From Patella vulgata (taxonomy: Eukaryota > Mollusca > Gastropoda > Patellidae): 64,000 nucleotides of DNA. The notes under the pieces are model-generated. The model searched no databases and was not told the DNA's origin. It saw nothing but the letters and a program-made list of their open reading frames with translations. Position 1 is the first letter of the stretch; every line of letters starts with the position of its first letter. Below, one piece after another: positions 11,400-22,860 of the stretch. The stretch lies in assembly GCF_932274485.2 (NCBI RefSeq), contig NC_065882.2, positions 36,736,593 to 36,800,592 of the forward strand, written 5' to 3'. The position numbers were made by a program, and so were the translations under genes.

Positions 11400-13425
11400 T
11401 CAAAATGGGTATGATACTATATTTATCATCCTTATGTCAAGTAATATAATAGGTGATAGTCTGATGACGTCCAGTATTTTAATGACATGAGGCTATTGTT
11501 GTACTTAAATCTTGATGCATGAACAAGCACTTGTCAAACTTTAATCAGTATTATAACTAACTTATAAGATCTCAGTTTCTATTGTTTGTTGGACACAGGT
11601 TAATTAGCGAGTCTGCATGCCATCTGCTATTTAAGTATTAAAGCACATTACATAACACCGTCCAATTTATATTTTATCTCATGCGCAATTAAACTGTGTT
11701 CTTGCGATGAGTGTTGTCTCGTCGAGCGCATGTGTGCAATTATAACGAGAGATCTGTTGATTATAAAATTGAGGGCGTATTATTACTTGTGATATTGAAA
11801 TTTTCACCCTGATTGGAAGATATATTTAGAATTAACACTCCTCATACAACCCATTTGTTATTCTTTCAGATACAATCCACGACAAACATGGTTTTGAATA
11901 TTTAACACCACCCTGCATATTGTAGCTGCCAAAATAATTTTAGTGTTTAGGCTCCACATGTCAATTCTTATAAATTAATAACCAATACATTATATTATTA
12001 AGAAAACACTATTTTTAACCTGGGGTTTGAAGTCCAAAGAGACTATTTGGCACCCAGGTGGTTTCCGTTCCTTTGCTCCCCACTCTGAATGATAGCCAGT
12101 GGGCCAACCATGGGCGGACTACTGCATGACTCAAAGGGGGGGTTGGGGGTGGAGGAGTGTCTCTCTCCCTGGGGCCGAGAATATTTATGAAAAACTGATT
12201 GTAATTGGTGCTTTCTAGAGTATATCCTGATGTTTCTAGCTTTTAATAATAATAATAATGTCCTAAAATCCAACCGAAGCTGCTCTTTGGTAAGCTTTTG
12301 TGTTCAAATTTAGCGTGTGGCATTCTACAGTTTTTACAGGCTCATTTTCAGTCCACCCTGGACCACAAATCATGTTTGCAAGTAAATTTTACTGATAAAT
12401 GGCCAAACTCCTGTATAAAAATTGACAAAATGTCAGTAAATTAAAAGTGATTACCACTGAAAACAAGAGTTTGAAAATATTTTTAAAGGCGCTAAACCTG
12501 TTTGATTATGTCAAAATTGGGTTGGTCTGATTTTATTTCATGTTGTGGTGGGTCAGGCTCTTTAGGCCCATATTATCAAAGGATTAAGCATAAGTCAGCT
12601 ATACTAATCTGCCTGTCTGTCATTGAGATATTTGATTGACAGATCAAGTTCATGTTGAGTGCAATTCCGTTAATTTTTAACTGAATTATCACCATTGTTA
12701 TCACTGAAATCCTTTTTTTCTGCAATTATTTGAACTTTGAGATATTTGATTTAAAATTGGTACAGTGCTGTGCTGTATATAACAGAGCTACAGATCAATT
12801 TCATGTTTCATGGGATTCTGTTATTGGCTGAATTTTCACTCTTTGTTAACTTTAGGCCTGCAGCACATTTTTGGAAAGCTAATACCAGGAACACAAATCC
12901 AGATAGTTCCAAGCAAAAAGTTTGCACTAACTCGATTTAGGGCCAGATGAAAATTGTGACAATTGTCAAGTAAATGCTATATTTATACTAACAATTGTGA
13001 AGTTGACATAAAATTAAATATTGGTGAAAAACCCCAATGCTTTCATCCTATGCAAAGAATATGCTATTGGTTAAATTTTGATTTAAAGCAAAATGCAGAA
13101 ACCATAAAAGACAGGGGAACATACAGAATTTCGGAAATCCATTTAATTTGTAGAAGGAGTTATCTCCCTTTATGGAAATGTCAATAATCATTGATAAATT
13201 GATAACAGTATTTTGTTTAAAGAATCTATTTGATAAACTGAATAGGATTTAACTACAGACTAGGGCCTATATAAGTTCAACTTTTTTTCAGATAGGATTT
13301 GAGGCTAAAGGTCTAACAAATGTTTAACCTGAAACATAGATTTAGTTTTCTCACTAAAATAGATATGGTCAAAACTAAATAATACTGTAAAGGGAGTGAC
13401 AATATTGTAATGAAGAGAAAAAAAA
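11400..13425. other. No gene or clear repeat recognised
   Basis: Mixed AT-rich sequence. The part at 12010-12190 is G/C-richer and has a G-rich run (aaagggggggttgggggtgg), but nothing in it could be identified. Confidence 0.4.
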
Positions 13426-13429
13426 TCAA

Positions 13430-14005
13430 CCGTTTGAATATATCAATTTTGGTATATATGGAAAGTAGAAATATCCAATCTTACTAGAAAAATACTGGAT
13501 GCCCTGAAAAACACTCATGGAGCGCATACAGGACAAAACTGTAAGGGTTTCCCTAATCGACAGCCCGATGATTAAGAGTGTCTCCACGCTTGACCTCAAA
13601 GGTCGCACGTGGAGATTGAGTGCTTGATGTACATGTTGATAAACTTCATGAAGAGTTAGACGTACAACAGTTTCTGAGTTAAAAAGCATGGAAAAAAACT
13701 TGGGCAGTGGATAATCTGAGAATTTAATAAGGCTTCGATATTTGTAATAAATAGCCAGCGATTAAAGACAACATCGTCTTGTGTATGCAATGAATCCTCT
13801 TCTGACTTTGCCCCCGTTGCTAGGTACCGAGAGAGGTAAGTCATGTGGCACAAACATGACCTCCTATTGATCGATTTTTTTATAGTAAGGGTATTCCTTG
13901 GCAATTGCAATATTTTGAGAAGGATTTGAAGCAAAATTATGATCAATTAATTAGTTTGAATATGGTTTTAGACCATATGTATATGTATCGGGAATGTATC
14001 TTTGA
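13430..14005 (+). repeat. Dispersed repeat I, copy 1
   Basis: Shares most of its ~550 bases, in the same orientation, with 21350-21893. Shared blocks include ggtatatatggaaagtag, cagtattttt-type sequence, cgacagcccga, gttagacgtacaaca and gcgattaaagacaacatcg. Copy 2 is bounded by ggtatatatgg and ccatatatacc, which suggests short terminal inverted repeats of a MITE. Here the right end is altered to ccatatgtatatg. No ORF of note. Confidence 0.75.
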
Positions 14006-14009
14006 ATTA

Positions 14010-14950
14010 GTAAAACAAAGAATCCTATTGAATTTCAGCAATTTCCGTTAGTTACATCTAGAGTTGTTGAATCTTGTGAACGCTCTAATGACAACAGTTA
14101 TCATCCGATCTGTATGAAATTTATATGCATCATTTAAATTAGTAAAACAAAGAAGCCTATTGAATTTCAGCAATTTCCGTTAGTTACTCTGTGAGTTATG
14201 GCCCTTGTTTCACTTTGTTGAATTTTGTGAACGCTCTAATGACAACAGTTATCATCCGATCTGTATGAAATTTATATGCATCATTTAAATTAGAGAAACG
14301 AAGAATCCTATTGAATTTCAGCAATTTCTGTTAATTATGCCGTGAGTTATGGCCATTGTTATCCGAACTGTATGAAATTTATATGTATCATTTAAATTAG
14401 TAAAATGAACAAACCTATTGAGTTTCAGCAAATTTCCCTTAATTACATCTAGAGTTATGGCCCTTGTTTCACTTTGTTGAATCTTGTGAATGCTGGAACG
14501 ACAAAAGTTATCACCCAATCTGTATGAAATTCATATGCATCATTTAAATTAGTGAAATGAAGAAGCCTATTGAATTTCAGCATTTACGTCAATTACTTCT
14601 AGAGTTATTGCCCTTGTTTTACTTTGTTGAACCTTGTGAACGTTCGAACGACAAAAGTTATCATCCGATCTGTATGAAATTTATATGCATTATTTGAATT
14701 AGTAAAACGAAAAAGCCTGTTGAATTTCAAAAATGTCTGTAGATTACTTCCAGAGTTGTGGCCCTTGTTTTAGTTTTTAGAGCCTTTTGAACCCCCAAAC
14801 GACGAAAATTATAATGTCATCTGTATGAAATTGTCTATTAAATGCCCCTAATTACATACAAAAGAATAAATATGCGACAACCCTTGTCGACTGCTCGAAC
14901 GATTTAGCTGCTGTGGTCCTATGTTTTGTTGCCTGGCAAACTATCTGTAC
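14010..14950 (+). repeat. Tandem-array element, family B, copy 1
   Basis: Units of about 150 bases with the shared phrases tgtatgaaatttatatgcat, cctattgaatttcagcaat and gttatggcccttgtttca. About six units are present and they decay to the right. The array closes with the tail gttgcctggcaaactatctg, also seen at 16780-16800 and 20605-20620. No head hairpin is seen at its left, where repeat I lies. Confidence 0.8.
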
Positions 14951-15064
14951 AGACAGAATTAATAGGAGACACACAGTCTATAATTATTGAATGAAGTATG
15001 GGAACGAAAGCCAGCTACATGTACTAGCAGGGCCCTCACAAGCCTACGTGGCACCCCAGAGCTA

Positions 15065-16045
15065 AAGTTTCAGTGACGTATATTGTCGTCGCCCCTGTCC
15101 GTCTGTCCACAATTGTTTGTGGACACTCTACAGGTCACAATTTTTATCCGATTTCAACGTAACTTGAAATATAGGTTTATCTCCCTAAGATCTTGGTTCC
15201 TTTTGATATTGGCATGTACATTGTATCGGACGGTAACTTCATGGATTATGGCCCCTGATTATACGAAAAATCGTGTTTTTAGCATGTGGACCCTATAGAG
15301 GTCACAATTTTTATCCAATTTTGTTGAAATTTGAAATGTAAGTTTATAACACAAAGATCTTGTTTCCTTTTGATATTCGCGAATATCGGACCGTAACATC
15401 CTAAATTATGGCTCCTGATTCTATGGAGGTCACAATTTTATACTGATTTAAAAAAACGTTTGAATATATCACGGTTACACCTTAAAGACGGTTGAGTTCC
15501 AATTTTGTGAAAATGATGGTTGAGTTTGAATTTTGTGAAAATCGGACCAAAACTGACAAACTACATGTAAATGGTCGCCCCTCGTATAACGCAAATGGTG
15601 TTAATATGTGGTATATCAAGGTTGTAGACCCTCTAGAGGCCACAATTTTTTTCCGATTTTGATGCAACCTTAAATTTATGCTTATATCACAAAGATCTTG
15701 GTTCCTTTCGATATTTGGCATATCAGATCGTAACTTCCTGAATTATGGCCCTTGATTGTATGATTGTGGTCCCTCTAGAGGTAACAATTTTTATCCAATT
15801 TAAAAAACCATATGAATATATCACCGTTACACCCTAATGATGGTTGAGGTCGAATTTCGTGAAAATCGGATCAAAACTGCCACACAAAATGGCCACACCT
15901 CGTATGCTAATGGTGTAAAAATATGGTATATCAAGGTTGTGGACTCTCTAGATGTCACGATTTTGATGAAACTTGAAATATATCTTCGCGCATATCAGAT
16001 CGTGAATTCCTGAATTATGGCCCTGGATTGTTCGAAAAATTGCTT
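15065..16045 (+). repeat. Tandem-array element, family A, second copy with head
   Basis: Begins with cgtatattgtcgtcgcccc and gtccgtctgtccacaatt, the reverse of the terminus of the array at 1-1092, then runs through diverged family A units (gtggaccctatagaggtcac, ttatggcccctgattatacg). The hairpin arm itself has decayed. It runs into the head of a family C unit at 16049. Confidence 0.8.
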
Positions 16046-16048
16046 TTG

Positions 16049-16280
16049 ATACGCCCACATTGTTGTCACTCCCGTCCATTGGTCCGTACATCGGTCCGGC
16101 GTCCACAAGCTAGAGGCTAAAGTTAATATAAATTTATACACAGTGTTTAAGGTCATGCGGCGAAGAAGCCTATTGATTTTCAGGGATTTCCAATAATTAC
16201 TGCCAGAGTTATGGCCCTTGATCACTTTGAAAAATCTTGTGGAGGCTCTAGAAGCTAAAGTTAATATCCGATTGACTTTA
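16049..16280 (+). repeat. Family C array unit with its own head
   Basis: tacgcccacattgttgtcac and cccgtccattggtccgtac form the head, followed by one unit of about 150 bases (gctaaagttaatat, tatacacagtgtttaaggtc, agttatggcccttgatcac). The same unit occurs at 24100-24450 (minus) and 39060-39390 (plus). Confidence 0.75.
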
Positions 16281-16283
16281 AAT

Positions 16284-16800
16284 CGATAACGAGTTGGCAG
16301 TTCTCACTATAATAGTTAAAAACTAGATAATGTAAAGGCAATTTGCTGAAAATTTCATTCAAATTGATCCTCTATGAACTGAGAACTAAGCGATTGAAAT
16401 TTCCGCCTAGCCTTGATCATCATTACTAAAGTCAGTACGATAAACAGCATAGTCTCGATTATTCATGTATTCGTTAAATTGTGAAGTTATGCAGTAAATC
16501 GGCTCATAATCCACTAAAGATCGCAGGCTAGCGATGCCATCTAGAGTTGATTATGGTCTGGATAGGTTAATTAATGTCTAATTAATAATTTAGATAACAT
16601 TTCAGGCCTAAAGAAAAACCTGTAATAGACAGATTTAGCTCTTGCATAATGTATGTTTAATGAGTTGTTACTCTTAATCAGATTTTAGTGTATTATAAAT
16701 GTTTCATTACTGAAAAAGTAAAAATATGTGACAACTCTTGTTGACTGCCCGGACGATTTAGCTGCTGTGAGCGTATGTTTCGTTGCCTGGCAACCTTTCT
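16284..16800 (+). repeat. Dispersed repeat G, copy 1, with family B-type tail
   Basis: Shares blocks with 46318-46780 and 57618-57935: ttctcactataatagttaaa, gttgattatggtct, ggttaattaatgtctaatta and tttagctcttgcataat. The right end (16690-16800) carries the cgtttcgttgcctggcaacc tail found after family B arrays. Confidence 0.7.
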
Positions 16801-17039
16801 TTGTTTAGCTTGTTCTCTATCCATGTCGGTGAGCGTATCCTGCCTTGCAGCTGCTGGTTTATACTTTTAATACTTTTTCTAAATAACAATTTATTAAATC
16901 AACTTATTTGTAAAATATTTATAATATATCTTGGAAAAATCATAATTCTATCCTCTATGTGCTGAAATATGAACTTATCCCCCTTTGAATATTTCTTGTA
17001 AGCGCATAGATAAATTTAATTTGCCTTTCCCCAAGAAAT

Positions 17040-17095
17040 GTTCCCCCCGGGCATATGCCCCCCCCCTCCTCAGTCCCCCCCCCCATATGAGGGCC
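17040..17095. repeat. C-rich low-complexity tract
   Basis: Runs of C (ccccccccctcctcag then a run of ten C) between two partial palindromes (cccccgggcatatg and catatgagggccc). Nothing further is supported. Confidence 0.6.
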
Positions 17096-17217
17096 CTGGC
17101 TCCTAGTACAAAATTTCTAAAATAAAACATTATAATAGGATATAAATTTAAAATAATAATTTATCGTCAAAACAAAACAAAAAAAAGTGCAGGTGACTTG
17201 TTTTTACTAAAATTATA

Positions 17218-18470
17218 CTATTCAAAAAAAGTAGGGGATATTTGATTTTTAAGTGTTATTAAAGTCACCTAATGAAACTGACGAAGAAACAAATGACAAA
17301 ATGAAATGAAGTTCACATTCATCGATTTATTCCAAATGATCGTTAGACTAAGTAAGGCACAGACTGACCATTATAAGGGTAAAATGATACCCGGGGTCAA
17401 ACAGCAAAGTTACCACAGCATCACAACCAAGTCAGTAACGGGTAAATCCTCCTCTGTTCGCCAAACAAGCATTGATCCGACGTGGCATACTCCTAATGAG
17501 ACGTCTAAGGTCATTTTGGTCCAGATTGTCCCATTCCTGTTGCAACGCAGAAGCAAGTTCTTGGACATTGGCAGGACGTTGTTGACGTTGACGTAACCTC
17601 TGTCCAAGCATGTCCCAGACATGCTCGATGGGGGAGAGGTCGGGACTCAGTGCTGGCCAAGGTAATGTGGTGATGTTCTGTTGTTGGAGGTAACCTTTAT
17701 CGATCCTGGCCCTGTGACATCTTGCGTTGTCATCCTGGAAGATGAAACGGCGGCCATGACGTCGTGCGAACGGCACAACATGGACTGCCAAGATTTTGTC
17801 CCGGTAGTACTGGCCTGTAACACGCCCTGCAACAACATGTAAAGCCGTTCTTCCAGCAACAGTGATGCCTCCCCACACCATAACAGAACCACCCCCAAAT
17901 CGATCATGTCTGATGACGTTAACGTCTTGGAAGCGTTCGTTTCGACGACGCCACACCCTCCTACGTCTGTCCAAAAAATCAACAGTGAACCTTGACTCAT
18001 CTGAAAACATCACATTGCTCCAGCGTCGATTATCCCAGTGTTGACGATCCCTACACCAACGACGTCTTGCCTGAATGTGATGATCTCTCAAACAAGGGAT
18101 CACACGAGGACGTCGGGCGCGAAGGTGACCCCTATGCAGTCGATTCCGAATCGTCTGGCCACTCACTCTCACACCAGTGTCTGTTTGAAGACGAGCGCTG
18201 ATCTGATTTGCTGTGATGACACGATTTCTCAAGGCCAAGGTACGGATAAATCGATCCTGGGCTTGAGTTGTCGCCCTTGGTCGACCTGAGCGTGGTCTGT
18301 CCTGTACAGATTGTGTATCACGGTATCTGGACCATAGCCTGCTTATGACAGACTGAGAAACATTCATCGTCCGCGCCACAACCGCCTGTGTTGTGCCGAT
18401 CTGTAGCATGCCAAGGGCACGTAACCTTTCATTTTGGGTAAGCCGACGCATATCAAAATTTGTTTTCTGG
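17218..18470 (-). mobile_element. Tc1-like DNA transposon, 5' end not found
   Basis: Contains the transposase at 17432-18451. Its 3' side ends leftward at ctattcaaaaaaagtagggg (17219-17238), preceded by ta, which fits the TA target of the Tc1/mariner superfamily. I could not find the matching inverted copy between 18452 and 18640, so the 5' terminal repeat is deleted or too diverged to see. A SINE lies just beyond, at 18640. Confidence 0.75.
17432..18451 (-). CDS. Tc1-like transposase, DD34E, 339 residues, open
   Basis: Catalyses cut-and-paste transposition at TA sites. The N-terminus (about 1-115) holds two helix-turn-helix regions joined by a GRPR motif at 56-59. The catalytic triad is visible: D151 in FSDES, D241 in QDDNARCH and E276 in SPDLSPIEH, with 34 residues between the last two. 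The Gly-rich GGGSVMVWGGI box (about 186-196) is typical. Length matches the family norm (about 340) and the frame has no interruption, which points to recent insertion. GC is higher and Arg use heavier than in the surrounding DNA. The start at MRRLTQNER is the normal family start. Whether the element can still move is doubtful given the missing 5' end. Confidence 0.95.
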   Translation of the reverse strand: MRRLTQNERLRALGMLQIGTTQAVVARTMNVSQSVISRLWSRYRDTQSVQDRPRSGRPRATTQAQDRFIRTLALRNRVITANQISARLQTDTGVRVSGQTIRNRLHRGHLRARRPRVIPCLRDHHIQARRRWCRDRQHWDNRRWSNVMFSDESRFTVDFLDRRRRVWRRRNERFQDVNVIRHDRFGGGSVMVWGGITVAGRTALHVVAGRVTGQYYRDKILAVHVVPFARRHGRRFIFQDDNARCHRARIDKGYLQQQNITTLPWPALSPDLSPIEHVWDMLGQRLRQRQQRPANVQELASALQQEWDNLDQNDLRRLIRSMPRRINACLANRGGFTRY

Positions 18471-18639
18471 TCACTAAAACAATTAAACTGATGTTTCTAC
18501 CCTGGAATTCAATGCCACAATGACTGTAACATTCAAAGTCAGAGTCGTGCAAATCTTGGGTTGGACCCCCATGATGATCCCAAGCATCACCTGCATTCCA
18601 TGCGATAGCTATTGGTGCGTTATATTGTTTTTGTTAGGA

Positions 18640-18916
18640 GGGGGGTTGGATGGCTGAATGGTTAGCGTGCGCGCGCTGTATCATAAAGTCTGTCATTGTG
18701 TCGACTGGCGTGGTTTCGAATCCCCAGTTGTACGTGACAAGGAGTAGGGTCGCCTGTCCAACCTCGTGGGTTTTCTCCGGGTCCTCCGGTTTCCTCCCAC
18801 TGCTAAAGACCCCTACGCGCAAGCGAATTATGTAAATAAAATTAAACCATATGTTAGTCCCGAAATGACCTAGTTTGTGTCGAGTGGACGTTAAACCCCA
18901 TTTCTCTCTCTCTCTC
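18640..18916 (+). mobile_element. tRNA-derived SINE, full length, copy 1
   Basis: The head has A-box-like tggctgaatggttagcg and B-box-like ggtttcgaatcc, a Pol III promoter pair. The core (gggttttctccggg, tcctccggtttcctccca) resembles the conserved central domain of broadly distributed metazoan SINEs. The 3' part is agtcccgaaatgacctag, gtggacgttaaacccc and a (TC)n end. Flanks repeat as tttttgttagga (18628-18639) and tttttgttaaga (18917-18928), an 11/12 target-site duplication. Confidence 0.9.
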
Positions 18917-18944
18917 TTTTTGTTAAGATTATTATTAAGACTAT

Positions 18945-20620
18945 TGTTTTTATACACCCACATGGAAATGTGGTTGTATATTGCTGTCACCCCGATTCTT
19001 GTGAACACTCTACAGCCTACATTTATCATCTTATTGTTTTGAAATTGATATATGCTGTTTAGTGAGATGAAGAATCCTATTTAATTTCAACAATTTTTGT
19101 TAATTTCTTCTGAAGTTATGGCCTGTATATCACGCTCTAACGACAAAAGTTATCTTCCGATCGGTATGGAATTTATATGCATCATTTAAATTATTGACAC
19201 GAAGAAGCCTATGGAATTTCAGCAATTTCCGTTAATTACGTCTAGAGTTAAGACCCTTGTTTGACTTTGTTGAACCTTGTGAACGTTCTAACGACAAAAG
19301 TTATCATTCGATCTGTATCGAATTTATATGCATCATTTAAATTAGTGAAGAGAAATTGATATATGCAGTTTACATTAGTGAGATGAAGAATCCTATTTAA
19401 TTTCAACAATTTTTGTTAATTATTGACACGAAGAAGCCTATGGAATTTCAGCAATTTCCGTTAATTACGTCTAGAGTTATGACCCTTGTTTGACTTTGTT
19501 GAACCTTGTGAACGTTCTAACGACAAAAGTTATCATTCGATCTGTATCAAATTTATATGCATCATTTAAATTAGTGAAGCGAAAAAGGCTTTTGAATTTC
19601 AGCAATTTCCTTTAATTACGTCTAGAGTTATGGCCCTTGTTTCACTTTGTTGAGCCTTGTGAATTCTCTAACAACAAAAGTTATCATTCAATCTGTATGA
19701 AATTTATATGCATCATTTGAATTAGTGAAACGAAGAAGCCTATTGAATTTCAGCAATTTCCGTTTATTAAGTCTAGAGTTATGGCTCTTGTTTCACTGTG
19801 TTATGGCCTTTGTTTCACTTGTGAACGCTTCAACAACAAAAGGTATTATCCGATCTGTATGAAATTTATATGCATCATGTAGATTAGTAAGAATCATATT
19901 GAATTTCAGCAATTTCTGTTAATTTCTTCTTGAGTTATGGCCCTTGTTTCACTTTGTAAATACTCGTAACGATAATAGTTATCATCCAATCTGTCTGAAA
20001 TTTACACAGATCATTTAAATTAGTGACACAAAGACCCCTATTGCATTTGAGATATTTCCAATATTTACGTCTAGAGTTATCACCCTTGTTTAATTTTGTT
20101 GAACCTTGTGAACATTCTAAGGACGAAAGTTATCTTCTGATCTGTACAAAATTTATAAGCATCATTTAAATTAGTGAAAAGAAGAATCCTATTGAATTTC
20201 AGCATTTTCAAATAATTACTTGTAGAGTTATGGCCCTTGTTGAACGCTCAAATGATGAAAGTTATCATCCGATCTGTATGAAATTTATATGCATTATTTA
20301 AATTAGTGAAATCAAGAATCCTATTGAATTTCAGCAATTTCTGTCAATTACTACTAAAGTTATAATCCAATCTGTATGAAATTTATATGCATTATTTGAA
20401 TTAGTAAAGTAAAAAAGCCGGTCAAATTTCAACAATTTCTGTAAATTACTTCCAGAGTTAAGGCACTTTTTTCAGTTTGTAGAACCTTGTGAACCCCCAA
20501 ACAACGAAAATTGTAATCTGATCTGTATGAAATTGTCTTGTAAATATGCCCCCAATTATCTACAAAAGAAAAAATGCGTTGCTGTGGGCGTATTTTTCTT
20601 TGCCTGGCAACCTATCTTTA
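18945..20620 (+). repeat. Tandem-array element, family B, copy 2, with both ends
   Basis: Head: tttttatacacccacatgg with the hairpin CCACAT, loop GGAA, ATGTGG at 18958-18973, then tgttgtatattgctgtcacc-type sequence. About nine units of ~150 bases follow, some partial, with tgtatgaaatttatatgcat and gagttatggcccttg phrases. The tail is gctgtgggcgtatttttc then tttgcctggcaacc (20582-20612). The reverse complement of the tail, gaaaaatacgcccaca, pairs with the head tttttatacaccca, so imperfect ~15-base terminal inverted repeats are present. Confidence 0.82.
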
Positions 20621-20635
20621 CTAAAATTATTATTA

Positions 20636-21105
20636 TTTATTAAGCTTTCATATGTAATATGAAAGCTTATTGTTTCTGTGAAGATTATTATTTATTTTTT
20701 TTTATTTTTTGTGTGTATTTTCAGCAAATCAGATTTCTCATAATCTTAATATAGGATCTTTCTGAAACTTTGACCTACCCCCCCCAAAAATGGGTTATGA
20801 GTATTGATTGAATATATTTTCAAAACGCTTTACGAATTCTAAATCACCCCATGACGTGACAGGAAGTGACCGTGAATATGAAAGGTTTCATATGAGCCTC
20901 GCAGATCTAGTTAATTTTTTGTGTGTGTGTTTTCTGCAAATCGGATTTCTCAGAATCTAACCATAGGACCTTTCTGAAACTATGACCTACCCCCCCCCCC
21001 CAAAAAAAAAAATGGGTTGTGAGTATTGATTAAATATATTTTCAAAACGTTTTACGAATTCAAAATCACCGAAATTCACGAGCGAAAAAACTTAACAATG
21101 CATAG
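20636..21105 (+). repeat. Family E heads, two in tandem, with hairpin
   Basis: A perfect 13-base-arm hairpin stands at 20641-20669 (TAAGCTTTCATAT, loop GTA, ATATGAAAGCTTA), then an ATT-rich tract and caaatcagatttctcataat. A second start follows at 20895 (cctcgcagatctagttaatt). Both run into tttctgaaactttgacctac or a close variant, and a C-run. The same block is reversed at 34770-34935, at the edge of the tandem duplication. Confidence 0.7.
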
Positions 21106-21140
21106 TCGTATCTTTGTGGTTTTTTGACCTATTTTACTAA

Positions 21141-22860
21141 TTGTCCTCTGCCTTTCGAAGAAAACACGTGACTATTAAAATGGGTCCGTCCATCTGTCTG
21201 TCTGTCTGTCTGTCTGTCCGTCACACCTTTTGGGACACAATAACTCTCCTTCTAATTGAGCTAGAATGTTCAAACTTGGTGTAGGTGTTTATTAAAGATG
21301 GGTTCCCAGAAAAGTATTTATTGGGTCGTTATTTCCAATAAAAGTATGGCAATTTTGGTATATATGGAAAGTAGAGACATCCAATCTTACTAGAAAAATA
21401 CTGGATTCCCCGAAAAACACTCTTGGAGCGTATACAGGACAAAAATGTAAGGGTTCCCCTAATCGACAGCCCGACCATTAGGAATTTCTGCATGTGTGAT
21501 GTCGAAGGTCACACGCGACTATTGAGCACTTGATGTACAAGTTGATAAACTTCATGAAGAGTTAGACGTACAACACTTTCTGAGATAAAAATGACGGAAA
21601 AATACGCGGGTAGTGGATAATCCGAGAATTTAATTGGGATTCAATATTTGTAATAAATAGTAAGCGATTAAAGACAACATCGTCTTATGTATGCAATGAA
21701 TTCTCCTCTGACTTCCAAGAGAGGTAAGTCACGTGACGTAAACATGACCTGGTTTGATCGAATTTTTATAGCAGGGCATGTTTGAGAAGGATTTGAAGCA
21801 AAATTATGACAAATTAATTAGTTTGAATATGTTTTTAGTCCATATATACCATTAAATCACCCAGTTTGTATGCGGGAATGTATCTTTAAGTCAATGCCTT
21901 GATGGAGTTCGAAGATGAGTATTTTCTGCTAAGTCTAATTAAGTGACAGTGAGGAAACTTAGTGTATGGTTTCATTACATCAATACCTTGACTAAGTTTG
22001 ATAATGAGCACTCTCTGCTCAGGGTAAGCAGAGCGATTGGCTGAGACTTTGGAACTCAATAACTCTCCTTCTAATTGAGGTAGAATGTTCAAACTTGGTT
22101 CAGGTGTTTATTAGGTCAGTGCCTTGATGGAGTTCGAAGATGAACATTTTCTGCTTAGGGTAAGCAGAGATAAGCAATTTGATTGGTTGACGCTTTGGGA
22201 CATGATACCTTTAGTTCTAATTAAGTGAGAGTGATGAAATTTGGTGTATAGTTTTATTACATCAATTCCTTGACTAAGTTCGATAATGAGCATTTTCTGC
22301 TTAGAGTAAGCAGAGCAATAAGCAATTTGATTGGTCGAGACTTTGGAACATAATAACTCTCCTTCGATGTAGAATGTTCAAACTTGATGTAGGTGTTCAT
22401 TAGGTGAATGCCTTGATGGAGTTCGATTATAAACATTGTCTGCTTACTGTAGCAGAGATAAGCAATCTGATTGGTTGATGGTTTGGGGCACGATTACTTT
22501 GGTTATAATTAAGTGAGAGTGATTTAACTCCGAGTATAGATTCATTATATCATTCCCGTACGTAACTAACATATGAAAATTAAATGGTAACTAGGGTGGG
22601 TCTGTCGTTTAGATTGATCATTACCTTGACTAAGGAACATCAGTAATTTGATTAGTCAAGACTTTGGAACATAACAACCCTGGTTTTAATTGAGGTAGAA
22701 TGTTTAAACTTGATGTAGATGTTCATTAAGTGAATGTCTTGACTGAGTTCAATGATTAACATTTTAAGCTAAAGCTAAGCTGAGCTAAGCAATTTCATTG
22801 GTCAATGCTTTGGGACAAGATAACTTTGATTCTATCTGATAGAAAGTGATAAACAAAAAA
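21141..22860 (+). repeat. Tandem-array element, family D, copy 1
   Basis: Head cctttcgaagaaaacacgtg, then a (GTCT)n tract at 21188-21220, then an array of ~147-base units. Two unit types alternate: ctccttctaattgag with gccttgatggagttcga, and ttctaattaagtgagagtg with tgactaagttcgataatg. Each unit carries a tctgctta...taagcaga hairpin. Repeat I (21350-21893) interrupts the first unit. The right end decays without a visible tail. Confidence 0.85.
21350..21893 (+). repeat. Dispersed repeat I, copy 2, nested in a family D array
   Basis: Same sequence as 13430-14005. Bounded by ggtatatatgg (21358-21368) and ccatatatacc, an 11-base inverted repeat, and followed in both copies by a gggaatgtatctt block. 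It splits a family D unit, so it arrived after the array. Confidence 0.72.

Noticed and set aside
13990-14860. CRISPR-like regular repeats
   Set aside because: Repeats are ~150 bases long, diverged, head to tail and without unique spacers, in a eukaryotic context.
17862-18289. Several open frames on the plus strand across the transposase
   Set aside because: They are antisense shadows of the GC-rich transposase gene.
18650-18730. tRNA gene suggested by A- and B-box sequences
   Set aside because: No cloverleaf can be drawn, and the block continues into the SINE core; it is the tRNA-derived SINE head.
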